Positions 51,760 to 61,301 of a stretch of DNA of 64,000 bases are shown here, in pieces. Within the stretch, counting starts at the first letter, position 1. The number at the start of each line of letters is the position of its first letter. The notes beneath the pieces were generated by a model. It had not been told where the DNA came from and did no database searches. It saw only the letters and a list, made by a program, of their open reading frames with translations. The position numbers were made by a program, and so were the translations under genes. Origin of the DNA: Nodosilinea sp. P-1105 (GTDB lineage: Bacteria > Cyanobacteriota > Cyanobacteriia > Phormidesmidales > Phormidesmidaceae); the NCBI RefSeq assembly GCF_012911975.1, contig NZ_SMDQ01000012.1, positions 54,817 to 118,816 on the forward strand, read 5' to 3'.

Positions 51760-53793
51760 ATGACTCAAAACGTCAGTTTAGGCTCGCGCAATATAGCGCT
51801 GGTGGGAGCCTACGGTAGCGGTAAAACCACCCTTTTAGAAAGTATTCTCTCAGTAACAGGAGCGATTACCCGCAAAGGCAATGTAGACGATGGCAATACT
51901 CTGGGTGACAGCTCACCGGAAGCTCGCGATCGCCAGATGACTGTAGAACTAAATGCCGCCAGTACCCAGTACGGCGGCATTCATTTTACGTTTTTAGACT
52001 GCCCCGGCTCGGTGGAGCTCCAGCAGGAAACCTGGAATGCCCTGGTGGGAGTTGGGGCAGCAGTGGTGGTGTGCGAGGCCGACCCCAACAAGGTGCTGAC
52101 CCTGTCGCCCCTGCTCCAGTTTCTCGACAGTTGGAATATTCCTCACCTTATTTGGGTCAATAAGCTGGATCGGGCTAACGGCAGCTTTGCCGAGGTGCTA
52201 GAGGCACTCAAAACCGTTTCCTCACGGCCCGTGATTCCCCAGCAGTACCCCATTCGCCAAAACCGGGAGCTCGTGGGCTTTATCGATTTGGTCACCGAGC
52301 AGGCCTTCCATTACCATGGTGGTGCCCCGGCGGATCCAGTGCCCCTACCAGCGGACCTGCAAGCCGAGGAGCAGGTGGCTCGGGCCGAGATGCTGGAAAC
52401 CCTAGCCGATTTTGATGACCATCTGCTGGAAGAACTGCTGGAAGACATCGCCCCGCCGGAAACGGAAATTATCAACGACTTGAAGATGGAGTTGGGAGCC
52501 GACTTAGTGGTGCCAGTGCTGTTTGGGGTAGCCCAGGCGGACTATGGGGTGCGTCCCCTATTGGATGCTCTGGTTAAAGAAGCCCCCGCCCCCGAGACCA
52601 CCCAAACAAATCGTGGCCTAGCCTTCCCCGCCGCCGAAACCGTAGCCCAAGTGCTGAAGACCTACTACACCCCTCAAGGGGGTAAGCTTTCCCTGGTGCG
52701 CGTCTGGCAGGGAGAACTACGGGATGGGGATAGCCTGAACGGCGATCGCATGGGCGGTCTGTACGAGTTGCTGGGTACCCAGCAAACCAGCCTATCTACA
52801 GCCCAGGCGGGACAAGTGGTAGCGATCGCCCGCCTAGAAGCCGCCCAAACTGGCGACACTCTGACCACAGGTAGCCCTACTACCCCCAGCACTGTTCTGC
52901 CCAAAGCCCCCACCATCGACCCAGTCTATGCTCTAGCTATCACCCCAGAAAAGCGTAGCGATGAAGTGAAGCTCAGTGGTGCCATGGCAAAGCTGATGGA
53001 AGAAGATCCCTCCCTGACCTGGGAACAACACGGCGACACCCACGAGGTGATTTTATGGGGTCAGGGGGATGTACACCTGAACCTGGCCATCGATCGCCTC
53101 AACCGCAAATATAACCTGCCCATGACCACCCATTTGCCCCTGGTGCCCTACAAAGAAACCATTCGCCAGCCAGTAGACTCCATCCACGGGCGCTACAAGC
53201 ACCAAAGCGGCGGCCATGGCCAATTTGGAGATGTGTACCTGTCGATTAAACCGCTGCCCCGGGGGGAGGGGTTTAGCTTTAGTGACACCATCGTCGGCGG
53301 GGTCGTACCCAAGCAATACATTCCCAGCGTCGAAACCGGCGTACGGGAATACCTGAACCACGGTCCCCTGGGCTTTCCGGTGGTGGATTTGGCGGTCACC
53401 CTAACCAACGGCTCGTACCACAATGTTGACAGTTCTGACCAGGCCTTTAAGCAAGCGGCCCGCATTGCCATGCAGGAAGGGCTATTGGCCTGTGGCCCCA
53501 CCCTGTTGGAACCCATCGCTCTGGTGGACATTTCCGTGCCCAGCAGCTTTACCGCCAATGTGTTGAAGCTGATTCCAGGACGGCGAGGGCAAATCCTGGG
53601 CTATGAAGCCAAAGCCGACTGGTCCGGTTGGGACGTGGTGTCGGGCTTTGTACCCCAGGCGGAAATGCAGACTATGATCTTAGAGCTGCGATCGCTGACC
53701 ATGGGGGTTGGTTTCTTCAAATGGGGCTATGATCATCTAGACCCGGTGCCAGACAAAATTGCCGAAAAGATTCTGGCCAGTACCTCCGCCTAA
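51760..53793 (+). CDS. Elongation factor G-like GTPase (EF-G paralogue)
   Basis: 677 residues. GTPase motifs: G1 GAYGSGKT at 16-23, G3 DCPGSVE near 86, G4 NKLD in WVNKLDRA near 130. Domains II-V are all recognisable, including GGHGQFGDVYLSIKP and PGRRGQILGYEAKADWSGWDVVSGFVP. G2 is unusual (RQMTVELNAAS rather than ERGITI), a mark of the EF-G-like branch separate from translational FusA. Precise job unknown. The next gene starts 5 nt downstream. Confidence 0.9.
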   Translation: MTQNVSLGSRNIALVGAYGSGKTTLLESILSVTGAITRKGNVDDGNTLGDSSPEARDRQMTVELNAASTQYGGIHFTFLDCPGSVELQQETWNALVGVGAAVVVCEADPNKVLTLSPLLQFLDSWNIPHLIWVNKLDRANGSFAEVLEALKTVSSRPVIPQQYPIRQNRELVGFIDLVTEQAFHYHGGAPADPVPLPADLQAEEQVARAEMLETLADFDDHLLEELLEDIAPPETEIINDLKMELGADLVVPVLFGVAQADYGVRPLLDALVKEAPAPETTQTNRGLAFPAAETVAQVLKTYYTPQGGKLSLVRVWQGELRDGDSLNGDRMGGLYELLGTQQTSLSTAQAGQVVAIARLEAAQTGDTLTTGSPTTPSTVLPKAPTIDPVYALAITPEKRSDEVKLSGAMAKLMEEDPSLTWEQHGDTHEVILWGQGDVHLNLAIDRLNRKYNLPMTTHLPLVPYKETIRQPVDSIHGRYKHQSGGHGQFGDVYLSIKPLPRGEGFSFSDTIVGGVVPKQYIPSVETGVREYLNHGPLGFPVVDLAVTLTNGSYHNVDSSDQAFKQAARIAMQEGLLACGPTLLEPIALVDISVPSSFTANVLKLIPGRRGQILGYEAKADWSGWDVVSGFVPQAEMQTMILELRSLTMGVGFFKWGYDHLDPVPDKIAEKILASTSA

Positions 53794-53798
53794 ATCCT

Positions 53799-54746
53799 AT
53801 GACTCAGCCCCCCCTGCGGGTTATCTCCCTCATCCCCAGTGCGACAGAGATTGTCCACAGCCTAGGGTTGGGGGAGTTTTTAGTGGGCCGCAGCCACGAA
53901 TGTGACTATCCCCCGGCGGTGCAGGCTCTGCCCGTCTGTACCGAACCTAAATTTGACCCTACCGGGGATAGCGCCACCATTCACCAGCGAGTCACCGATT
54001 TACTTACCGGCGCCCTTAGCGTTTACCGAGTCAAAACCGACCTGCTAGAGACCCTGCAACCCACCCACATTCTGACCCAGGCCCAATGTGAGGTATGCGC
54101 CGTCAGCCTAGGCGATGTAGAGACTGCCGTCGCTCAACTTATCGGTAGCCAGCCTCAGATCGTTTCCCTAGAACCCACCTGCTTGCAAGACGTATGGACC
54201 GACATACAGCGGGTGGGAGCCGCGCTATTGGGGGAAAACCATCAAGACCAGGTGGCAGAGGCCTTGACAGTCCTACAACAGCGCCTGAATACCTGTATCA
54301 GCCAAGCTACCCAGCAAGAATCCCAGCCGACGGTGGCTTGTATTGAGTGGACAGATCCCCTAATGGCCGCTGGCAACTGGGTACCGGAACTGGTGCAGTT
54401 GGCGGGGGGCAAATCCCTATTTGGTACCGTCGGCCACCATTCCCCCTGGATAACCTGGGAAGACCTGGCCGCCGCCGACCCAGATATCATCGTGATCATG
54501 CCCTGCGGCTATGACCTGGCGGTCACCCGCCAAGAAAGCCAGGCCCTGATCGACCATCCTGCCTGGGCGGGGCTTAAAGCCGTACGTCACCAGCGGGTTT
54601 ATATTGCCGATGGCAATCAATACTTCAATCGACCTGGCCCTCGCCTGGTGGAATCCCTAGAAATTTTGGCCGAAATATTTCATCCCCAGGCTTTGGACTA
54701 CGGCCACCAGGGCCAGGGCTGGCAGCTGTTGATCACCAGTCCCTAA
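53799..54746 (+). CDS. BtuF-like cobalamin-binding protein, cytoplasmic
   Basis: 315 residues of the type III periplasmic-binding fold: RVISLIPSATEIVHSLGLGEFLVGRSHECDYP, IVSLEPTCLQDVWTDIQRVG and NRPGPRLVESLEILAEIFHP. This is the BtuF/corrinoid type, but no signal peptide is seen, as in other cyanobacterial family members, so it may bind cobalamin or another metal-ligand inside the cell. Located 5 nt after the EF-G-like gene; the stop overlaps the convergent 50-codon gene. Confidence 0.85.
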   Translation: MTQPPLRVISLIPSATEIVHSLGLGEFLVGRSHECDYPPAVQALPVCTEPKFDPTGDSATIHQRVTDLLTGALSVYRVKTDLLETLQPTHILTQAQCEVCAVSLGDVETAVAQLIGSQPQIVSLEPTCLQDVWTDIQRVGAALLGENHQDQVAEALTVLQQRLNTCISQATQQESQPTVACIEWTDPLMAAGNWVPELVQLAGGKSLFGTVGHHSPWITWEDLAAADPDIIVIMPCGYDLAVTRQESQALIDHPAWAGLKAVRHQRVYIADGNQYFNRPGPRLVESLEILAEIFHPQALDYGHQGQGWQLLITSP

Positions 54747-54895
54747 TCATGCTGACGTTTTTGTAATGCCGCCAGCATCTGTTGTTTTACTGCCTCAGCC
54801 CAGGCATTAAAGTCGTCCTGGTCATGGCAGGCTGAAGCTTTCAACCGAGCGTTAGGGGTCTGGGTAGAAGAGGAAGCAGAAGAAGAGGATTTCAT
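54743..54895 (-). CDS. Fifty-residue small protein
   Basis: A 50-codon frame, ATG 54895 to TAG 54743. A Ser-rich start is followed by NARLKASACHDQDDFNAWAEAV and KQQMLAALQKRQHD, an amphipathic helix. CxHDQxxFxAWAxAVKQQMLAAL gives the look of a conserved small cyanobacterial protein, but I cannot name a family. It overlaps the btuF-like stop by 4 nt. Confidence 0.5.
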   Translation of the reverse strand: MKSSSSASSSTQTPNARLKASACHDQDDFNAWAEAVKQQMLAALQKRQHD

Positions 54896-55037
54896 AAAAA
54901 GAGTATTGAAGCGTCATCCTCTTCGATATAACAAACTTAGTGGGGGTGCTGCTGGGCCATTATCCGATTTCTGCATGGGTATACCCAGCCGTCGCATAGA
55001 TTTAACAGTCCTTAATTTTAGGCTAATGCTGTCCAGG

Positions 55038-55901
55038 CTAATTCTGGGGCTGCGCTTGGAGGCGCTCCGCCTCTTCCAGGGCTTGGGCTTTGTTAGTGGC
55101 GTAGGACTGAATGCGGTCTTGGGCCACCTCATAGCGGTCGTCCTCTGGGGAAACTTCGGCCATCAGGTCAGAGGCACGCTGCCAACGTACCGCCAGGTCT
55201 AGCCATTCTGCCGGGGTTGCCGCAGCTCGGCCATCTTCTACGGATTGCTGGGCAATGCGCACAGCCATAACGAACGGATCCTGGTCGGGGGAGGCAGCGG
55301 CAGTTGGTTCAGCCTCCGCCTCTGCTTCATCTGTCTGAACCTGTGTCCCTCCCAAGTTCAGATTCAGCCCCAGCCAGTCTTTGGTGGCCCAGCCCACCAT
55401 CAGCAGTAATAGGACCAAACTGGCCCCGCCAATAATACCCCGCCAAAAGGCCAGCCGACTGGAGGGACTTTTCTTGCGGGGCACATCGTCTAAGTAGGGG
55501 TTCCGCTGGCGGGGGGCCCGCAAGTCTTGCCAAAATCGCACCAGGGCGTTGGGTCGCTTTAGGGTGATGGGCTCTCGCCACAGCAAGCTATTTTCGGGAT
55601 CGCGCTTAATTTCATCCAACCAAAGTAACTGCTGTTCTTTCACCAGACGGCTGTTGATATTGACCCGAGTAATGCCCCGGGGGCTAATGGACTCCAGCAC
55701 ATGGCGCACCTGCTCTACAATGTCGTCTTTGGGTAGACGATCAGCGGTAGGTGCCTCAACTAAGAGTTGCAAAATGCCATTGTCCTGAATAGCCCGGGTG
55801 CGAATGCTGTCCTCGACAAAATGATCATTCAGCTTTTGAATGATGGCCGCTACGCTTCCCTGGCGAGCCTGGAAGTCGATGTCGTCAATGGTTGGATGCA
55901 T
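55038..55901 (-). CDS. Single-pass membrane protein, conserved in cyanobacteria
   Basis: 287 residues from ATG 55901 (MHPTIDDIDFQARQGS); 16 further upstream codons in frame start at 55949. Residues 1-100 (ARQGSVAAIIQKLNDHF, LVEAPTADRLPKDDIVEQVRHVLE, TRVNINSRLV) form a compact alpha/beta unit; one membrane segment, GGASLVLLLLMVGWA, lies near 160; the C-terminal 90 residues are acidic helices. Function unknown. Confidence 0.8.
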   Translation of the reverse strand: MHPTIDDIDFQARQGSVAAIIQKLNDHFVEDSIRTRAIQDNGILQLLVEAPTADRLPKDDIVEQVRHVLESISPRGITRVNINSRLVKEQQLLWLDEIKRDPENSLLWREPITLKRPNALVRFWQDLRAPRQRNPYLDDVPRKKSPSSRLAFWRGIIGGASLVLLLLMVGWATKDWLGLNLNLGGTQVQTDEAEAEAEPTAAASPDQDPFVMAVRIAQQSVEDGRAAATPAEWLDLAVRWQRASDLMAEVSPEDDRYEVAQDRIQSYATNKAQALEEAERLQAQPQN

Positions 55902-56003
55902 GGCAAAAAACCCCCTGCCACAGGTCTGCTGCCGCGACAGCCTGCTCATAACGATACGATCATCGCATTATACCAAGCCCTTAGGAAACGGGGATCATTC
56001 TTT

Positions 56004-56118
56004 GGAAAACCCGGGGCTCTGGAAAACCCGGGGCTCTGGAAAAACCGGGGCTCTGGAAAAACCGGGGCTCTGGAAAACCCGGGGCTCTGGAAAAACCGGG
56101 GCTCTGGAAAAATCGGGG
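56004..56118. repeat. 17-bp tandem repeat, six full copies plus a partial
   Basis: The unit GGAAAA(C/A)CCGGGGCTCT repeats head to tail from 56004 to 56105, then GGAAAAATCGGGG. Repeat units alternate between two versions. It lies between a minus-strand 5' end (55901) and the minus-strand stop of the guanylyltransferase (56159). No spacers, so not CRISPR. Confidence 0.9.
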
Positions 56119-56158
56119 AACAAAAGCCTCCCGCCTATCATCCCGACTTGTCAGCCGG

Positions 56159-57220
56159 CTAGAGCAAATGTTGAAACCGATCCTCCTGGCCCAACTGCTT
56201 AACCGCCGCTTTGATGTCTTGGGTGCGGTCTTTGCGGACCACCAGGGTGGCATTGCCATCTCGAACGATCACCACATCCTCTAGACCAATGGTGACGACT
56301 ACTTCGTCAGGGTTGGCGCTGTACACAATGCTACCTTCGGTATCGATGGCCAAGTGGGTGGCTAGGTCCACGTTTTTATCCCCCGGTTGTTTCAGCAGTC
56401 GCTCCACCGCATTCCAGTCGCCCAGATCATCCCAGCCAAAGGTGACGGGCATCACATAGGCGCGATCGGTGGCTTCCATCACCGCATAGTCGAGGCTGAG
56501 CTTGTCGAGGCTGGGGTAGGCGTTAACCCCTTGTTCTAGGATCGGTTGAATTAACTCTGGGGCGTGGGTTTTGAACTCATTCAGCATTACCCCGGCGGGA
56601 AAGATAAACATGCCGCTGTTCCAGCTGAATCGACCACTATTGATGAAGGTTTGGGCGGTAGGGGCGTCAGGCTTTTCGGTAAAGCGGCTGACCTGGTAAG
56701 CCTGGAGTCCCCCATAGGCACCAGCGTCCTCTCCTTGCTCGATGTAGCCATAGCCAGTGGCGGGGTAGGTGGGGGTAATGCCCAGGGTGGCGATCGCCCC
56801 TTGACGGACAGCCATCTCAGCGGCGGCCTGCAGGGTATCGCCAAAAGCGGCTTGATCGGCAATCCAGTGATCGGCAGGGAAGAACCCGACGATCGCCTCT
56901 TCCCCATAGCGCCGGGCCACCTCTAAGCTGCCCCAGGCGACGGCGGGGGCGGTGTCGCGCCCCACCGGTTCCACCAGTAGGTTAGCCTCTGGCAGGTGGG
57001 GCAGTTGCTGGCGCACACCGTCAGCCAAATGGGCGGCGGTCACCACCCACAGATCCTGCCATCCCCCCGCTATGGGCAGCAGCCGGTCAGCGGTGGCCTG
57101 CAGCAAACTGCGATCGCTGCCATCTAAACAGAGAAACTGCTTGGGGTGCGCCAGACGACTGACGGGCCAGAATCGTTCTCCTTTGCCCCCCGCTAAGATA
57201 ATTGGAATCAATTTCGCCAT
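56159..57220 (-). CDS. Mannose-1-phosphate guanylyltransferase
   Basis: 353 residues from ATG 57220 (MAKLIPIILAGGKGERFW). Nucleotidyltransferase signature GGKGERFWPVSRLAHPKQFLCLDG; substrate motifs VGFFPADHWI and FTEKPD; SLDYAVMEATDRAYVMPVTFGWDDLGDWNAV binds the sugar phosphate and metal. It makes GDP-mannose for polysaccharide. No C-terminal isomerase domain is attached, so it is the short (GMP only) type. Confidence 0.93.
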   Translation of the reverse strand: MAKLIPIILAGGKGERFWPVSRLAHPKQFLCLDGSDRSLLQATADRLLPIAGGWQDLWVVTAAHLADGVRQQLPHLPEANLLVEPVGRDTAPAVAWGSLEVARRYGEEAIVGFFPADHWIADQAAFGDTLQAAAEMAVRQGAIATLGITPTYPATGYGYIEQGEDAGAYGGLQAYQVSRFTEKPDAPTAQTFINSGRFSWNSGMFIFPAGVMLNEFKTHAPELIQPILEQGVNAYPSLDKLSLDYAVMEATDRAYVMPVTFGWDDLGDWNAVERLLKQPGDKNVDLATHLAIDTEGSIVYSANPDEVVVTIGLEDVVIVRDGNATLVVRKDRTQDIKAAVKQLGQEDRFQHLL

Positions 57221-57532
57221 TTTGTATAACAATCCTAAATATCAAGATTTCATAGTGAATGGTTCAAAGCCTTGACCTAGAACAACCTGAGGCTTTGCTT
57301 CAAAATCTGCAACCAGGGCTTTGGTGTCAACCACAGCCCCAATCCTATTCTCTGGATGGAGGCAGTGGGTCAGAATTAGCTTAATATTGATTAACACATC
57401 AATCTGTTACGAAGTTTTGACCAACGCTGAACCTAGGTTAGATCCGGTCTTATCCCCATTTGGTTAGGATGGGAGCACTGATGGGGCCGGCTTTACCCAA
57501 AACCTTGGAGTTGGTCTGTTGGGGGTTGAGGA

Positions 57533-59221
57533 GTGAAGCTAGCGAAGCAGGTGCAGATGATTACGCCATCCCAGGGTACCGAGAAGTCTGAGTCCCAGGA
57601 AAATAAACTAATTGACGACGAATCACTGCCATCTAATGGGAGCCAGCCCAGTTCCGAGACAGAGGCCACCTGTGTTAGCCATAGCCAAGACGACGGCCCA
57701 GCAGCCGAGTCCTTCCCAGCTGGTTCCCAGCCAGCCGAAACTCATCAGGTAACCAACTCAGAGACCCCTGCCTCAGATGGTTCTAGCTCAGCCGAGCCAC
57801 CCACTAATCAGACTAAGCCTCCGCAGCCGAACGCCACTGTCGCCACCTCAGAAGAGGTGGCTGTTGTTCCTGCGACCATAGAGGTGCTTCCCAGTGAAGC
57901 CCCTGCAAGCCATGGGCCGGTTAAACCCAAGCGATCGCCCATGGGTAAAGCCCTACGACACTTCCTTTGGGGTGGATTATTTGTGGGTACGGCGCTGGTT
58001 TCTGGGCTGTTGGGGGCAACGGCGGCGCTGATGCTGCCCCTACCCGGTCATATGGGTCAATCTCGACCTGCCGCCAGTCTGGGCGATCTGTGGAAATCGG
58101 GCTTTCGCTACCAGGTGACTCGTCCAGTCAACATTTTAGTCATGGGCATTGATGAAGTCCTGGACACCCCTAGTCACTCTGACGCCGTGTTTGCAGGTCG
58201 TACCGATACGCTGCTGCTCGTGCGGATTGACCCAGACAGCCAAAGCCTGAGTGTATTGTCAATTCCCCGGGATACGCGGGTGCAGATTCCGGGCCATGGC
58301 ACGGACAAAATTAACCAGGCCAATGCCGAGGGGGGGGCCGCCCTGGCAGCTCAGACCATTGCCTACAACCTGGGGGATATCCCCATCGATCGCTATGTAC
58401 GCATCAACACCACCGCCTTCCGGGAAATGGTGGACTTGGTTGGCGGCATCGAGGTGAATGTACCGAAACGGATGGAGTACACCGATCAAACCCAGCAACT
58501 TTACATTGATTTGTACCCCGGTTGGCAAACCCTGGACGGGGACCAAGCCGAGCAGTTTGCCCGCTACCGCAATAATACGGGGGACATTGGTCGGGTGCAG
58601 CGCCAGCAACTATTGCTGCGGGCCTTTCGGGAGCGGTTAACCCACCCAACGGTGATTCCCCGCCTTCCCCAGGCGGTGCGCGTGCTGCAGCGATACATTG
58701 ATACCAACCTCACCCTAGAGGAAATGCTAGCCCTAGCTAACTTTGGCTTAGACATTGAGTCTAATGACCTGAATATGGTGATGCTGCCGGGACGGTTTAG
58801 TGGACCAGCCGAATATATTGCCAGCTACTGGTTACCCGACTGGGATGCATCCGCTGACGTGCTGCAAACCTATTTCAACGTCAATACCACCGGTCGCTAT
58901 GTCGACAATTCTGGAGTCCGTTCTATCTCCAATTTGCGGATCGCGGTGCAAAATGCTTCTGGTGATGCCGAAACCGCCTCTGCTGTAGCTAGTTACCTCC
59001 ATGACAGTGGCTTTAGAAACGTCTACGTGACTGAAAATTGGAGCACTGTCAGCCGTCGCACCGAGGTGATTGCTCAACGGGGCGATCGCAGTAGTGCTGC
59101 TACAGTACAATCTGTCATCGGAGTGGGACGAGTCTTGACAGAATCGACGGGCGACCTAGACTCAGACATCACGATTCGGGTAGGTCGCGACTGGGCTGAG
59201 GGTGTGCCCCAGGAACTGTAG
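57533..59221 (+). CDS. LytR-CpsA-Psr (LCP) family protein with LytR_C domain
   Basis: 562 residues, GTG start. A 140-residue disordered, Ser/Pro/Glu-rich cytoplasmic tail, a membrane helix (LWGGLFVGTALVSGLLGATAALM) near 145-168, an LCP catalytic domain (about 195-365: GRTDTLLLVRID, VLSIPRDTRVQIPGHGTDKINQA, DRYVRINTTAFREMVDLVGG, ARYRNNTGDIGRVQRQQ) and a LytR_C domain near 460-555. LCP proteins attach polymers to the cell wall. The arginine-aspartate set of the active site is present. Confidence 0.94.
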   Translation: MKLAKQVQMITPSQGTEKSESQENKLIDDESLPSNGSQPSSETEATCVSHSQDDGPAAESFPAGSQPAETHQVTNSETPASDGSSSAEPPTNQTKPPQPNATVATSEEVAVVPATIEVLPSEAPASHGPVKPKRSPMGKALRHFLWGGLFVGTALVSGLLGATAALMLPLPGHMGQSRPAASLGDLWKSGFRYQVTRPVNILVMGIDEVLDTPSHSDAVFAGRTDTLLLVRIDPDSQSLSVLSIPRDTRVQIPGHGTDKINQANAEGGAALAAQTIAYNLGDIPIDRYVRINTTAFREMVDLVGGIEVNVPKRMEYTDQTQQLYIDLYPGWQTLDGDQAEQFARYRNNTGDIGRVQRQQLLLRAFRERLTHPTVIPRLPQAVRVLQRYIDTNLTLEEMLALANFGLDIESNDLNMVMLPGRFSGPAEYIASYWLPDWDASADVLQTYFNVNTTGRYVDNSGVRSISNLRIAVQNASGDAETASAVASYLHDSGFRNVYVTENWSTVSRRTEVIAQRGDRSSAATVQSVIGVGRVLTESTGDLDSDITIRVGRDWAEGVPQEL

Positions 59222-59235
59222 TCTTGGGAAAGTAG

Positions 59236-60540
59236 CTAGACCGTGGGCAAAGGCGCAAACACAGTCAGTGCTTGGGGCAGACATTCAAACTCAATCGGGT
59301 TGGCCTCGACAATCTCGCCATCAATGACTAGCTTTTGGGCAGGGGTGGTGGTGACCTTCAGTTTGGGGGTGCGCAAACAAAGAATATCATCCCGCTGAGT
59401 AGGCACCTTACGAGCGGCCGAGGCCATCAGGGAAGCCAGTCCCTTGATATTTTGCAACCGGGTTTGACTAGTGGAGATGGTGACCTCCAAAAGGCCATCA
59501 TCAGGAATAACGGCCCCCAACCCCTGGGCCAGTACAGAGGTGGGGGGGGCCACATTCGCCACGGTAATTGCTGTGGTCGAAAATTCGGTCACTTCCCCGT
59601 TCATTTCCACGATGGCCTGAAAGGGCTGAGCCGTAGCCAACTGGCGTACCCCGGCTAGCAGGTAGGCCAAATTCCCCAATTCATTTTTGAGTTCACGGCT
59701 GGCTTTATCGACCATACCCGCTTCAAACCCTAACCCCGCCAGTAAGATCATCGGGGTTTGATTGCACCGGGCCGCGTCTACCACATGGGTATTGCCCGCC
59801 AGAATAGTTTCGCAAGCGGCCCGCAATTTGGTGGGAATACCCAGGCCAACGCTAAAGGCATTGGCCGTGCCTCGCGGAATAATGCCCAACGGAATACCTG
59901 TATTCATAGCGGCTCCGGCGATCGCCGATACCGTGCCATCTCCCCCCGAGGCAATCAATAGACTGCTGCCCAGGTCATGGTCAGTTTTGGACTTAATATG
60001 GGTAATCACCTCGTGAGCCTGTTGGGCTGGATCGACATCAGGTTTGGTCATAATCACATTGACCAAAATCTGAGGCTCCAGCACGTTGCGAATCGTCGTC
60101 AGATCCACGTTGGGATCCCCCTGCCCTGCCACCGGATTAAAAATCATGTAGGCAATTTGGCTGCGGGCCATGCCTCGCAACAGCAACATTGCTGATATCT
60201 CGTTGAGGGCGATGGGAATACCCTGGAGTTGGCAGGCCCGCAGAACTAAGGTAAAGCTGGGGAAATCACGATCAAGGCCCTGGGGATCGGCAAAAAACAA
60301 AACCCCAGCAATCTCCCCGGCCAAAATTTGGGCGGAGAGCTGAATATCACTGCCCTGGGTATTGCCTGACAGCGACACCAAATCGATGCCTTTCGCCCCC
60401 CAGGTTTGGGCCAAACGCTGAGCAATTTCCGCCGGGGCTAAGAGCTGAAAGTGAGTCAGTACCTGCTGCTGTTTCCCCAGCCAGTTAAACAGACGATCGA
60501 CCTGAGTGGGGTGGGCCAAAAGAGCAATGGTGCTAGGCAT
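59236..60540 (-). CDS. Methylglyoxal synthase-like / diacylglycerol kinase-like fusion
   Basis: 434 residues from ATG 60540 (MPSTIALLAHPTQ); 24 further in-frame codons upstream are not family-like. Residues 1-125 match the MGS-like fold (IALLAHPTQVDRL, LSGNTQGSDIQLSAQILAGEIAGVLFFADP) and 130-434 a YegS/DagK lipid-kinase domain with IASGGDGTVSAIAGAAMNTGIPLGIIPRGTANAFSVGLGIP and the C-terminal VIDGEIVE. The fusion is known in cyanobacteria; lipid substrate unproven. Confidence 0.9.
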   Translation of the reverse strand: MPSTIALLAHPTQVDRLFNWLGKQQQVLTHFQLLAPAEIAQRLAQTWGAKGIDLVSLSGNTQGSDIQLSAQILAGEIAGVLFFADPQGLDRDFPSFTLVLRACQLQGIPIALNEISAMLLLRGMARSQIAYMIFNPVAGQGDPNVDLTTIRNVLEPQILVNVIMTKPDVDPAQQAHEVITHIKSKTDHDLGSSLLIASGGDGTVSAIAGAAMNTGIPLGIIPRGTANAFSVGLGIPTKLRAACETILAGNTHVVDAARCNQTPMILLAGLGFEAGMVDKASRELKNELGNLAYLLAGVRQLATAQPFQAIVEMNGEVTEFSTTAITVANVAPPTSVLAQGLGAVIPDDGLLEVTISTSQTRLQNIKGLASLMASAARKVPTQRDDILCLRTPKLKVTTTPAQKLVIDGEIVEANPIEFECLPQALTVFAPLPTV

Positions 60541-60842
60541 ACAGGAAACGCCTTGGTAAATACTGCCTGAAGCATAGAAGATTCTTTCCCAGTTGGGTAC
60601 GATCCTACGCAAATTAAAGCAATGTGTAGTTATCGCCTATGGAATGAGCATAGTCTTGTTCGGTCAATGCCTTGCCGAGTCAGCTTTTGAGCCCATCCTG
60701 CCATCGTTTACGGATTGTCTTTCTGGTTAATTGACCCTATGAGTTTCTTACAGTCATCCTATATCCTGTGAGGAAGGCTGGCATTATCTTCTGTCATTAC
60801 TCTCTGTACCGTATTCGCCAGGACTTTAAACAGGACAAAGCT

Positions 60843-61301
60843 ATGAGTGAAAACCCTAACGAATATAACGACTTTCAGCAGCAGCAAGAGCAGATGCGTC
60901 AGCAGGAGCGGCTCCGTAAGCAAGAGCAAATTCGCCAGCAAGAGGCCTATCGGTTACAGCAAGAAACTCAGCGGTTGAAACAGGCCCAACGGCGATCCAA
61001 GTTTGCCTGGGTGCGTAACACCATTGTGCTGCTGGTGGGGGCCTTAGAAATCTTACTGGGCATTAGATTTTTTCTACGGTTGACCCTGGCCAATCCAGAC
61101 AACCTGTTTGTCAATACCATTTTTGGTATTTCCGATCCATTTATGATCCCCTTTGCCGATTTATTTATCAGCCCTACCAATGCTGATGCCACTCGAATTT
61201 TTGACGTTAATCTATTGGTGGCGATGGTGGTCTATGCCCTGCTGGGGGCTCTAGCCATTGCCATCGTCAACTATTTGGAAGGGCAATCACCCTACAGTTG
61301 A
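60843..61301 (+). CDS. YggT-like membrane protein with Gln-rich coiled coil
   Basis: 152 residues from ATG 60843 (MSENPNEYND). Residues 10-55 are a Q/E/R-rich helix (QQQEQMRQQERLRKQEQIRQQ), likely a coiled coil. Two membrane segments follow, with ILLGIRFFLRLTLANPDNLFVN and FGISDPFMIPFADLF close to the YggT pattern. YggT proteins act near cell division and photosystem biogenesis. Ends 1 nt from a convergent gene. Confidence 0.8.
   Translation: MSENPNEYNDFQQQQEQMRQQERLRKQEQIRQQEAYRLQQETQRLKQAQRRSKFAWVRNTIVLLVGALEILLGIRFFLRLTLANPDNLFVNTIFGISDPFMIPFADLFISPTNADATRIFDVNLLVAMVVYALLGALAIAIVNYLEGQSPYS

Noticed and set aside
54906..55202. 98-codon plus-strand gene
   Set aside because: Antisense shadow of the conserved membrane protein at 55038-55901.
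56004..56118. CRISPR array
   Set aside because: The 17-bp units are contiguous with no spacers, and no cas genes are in the window.
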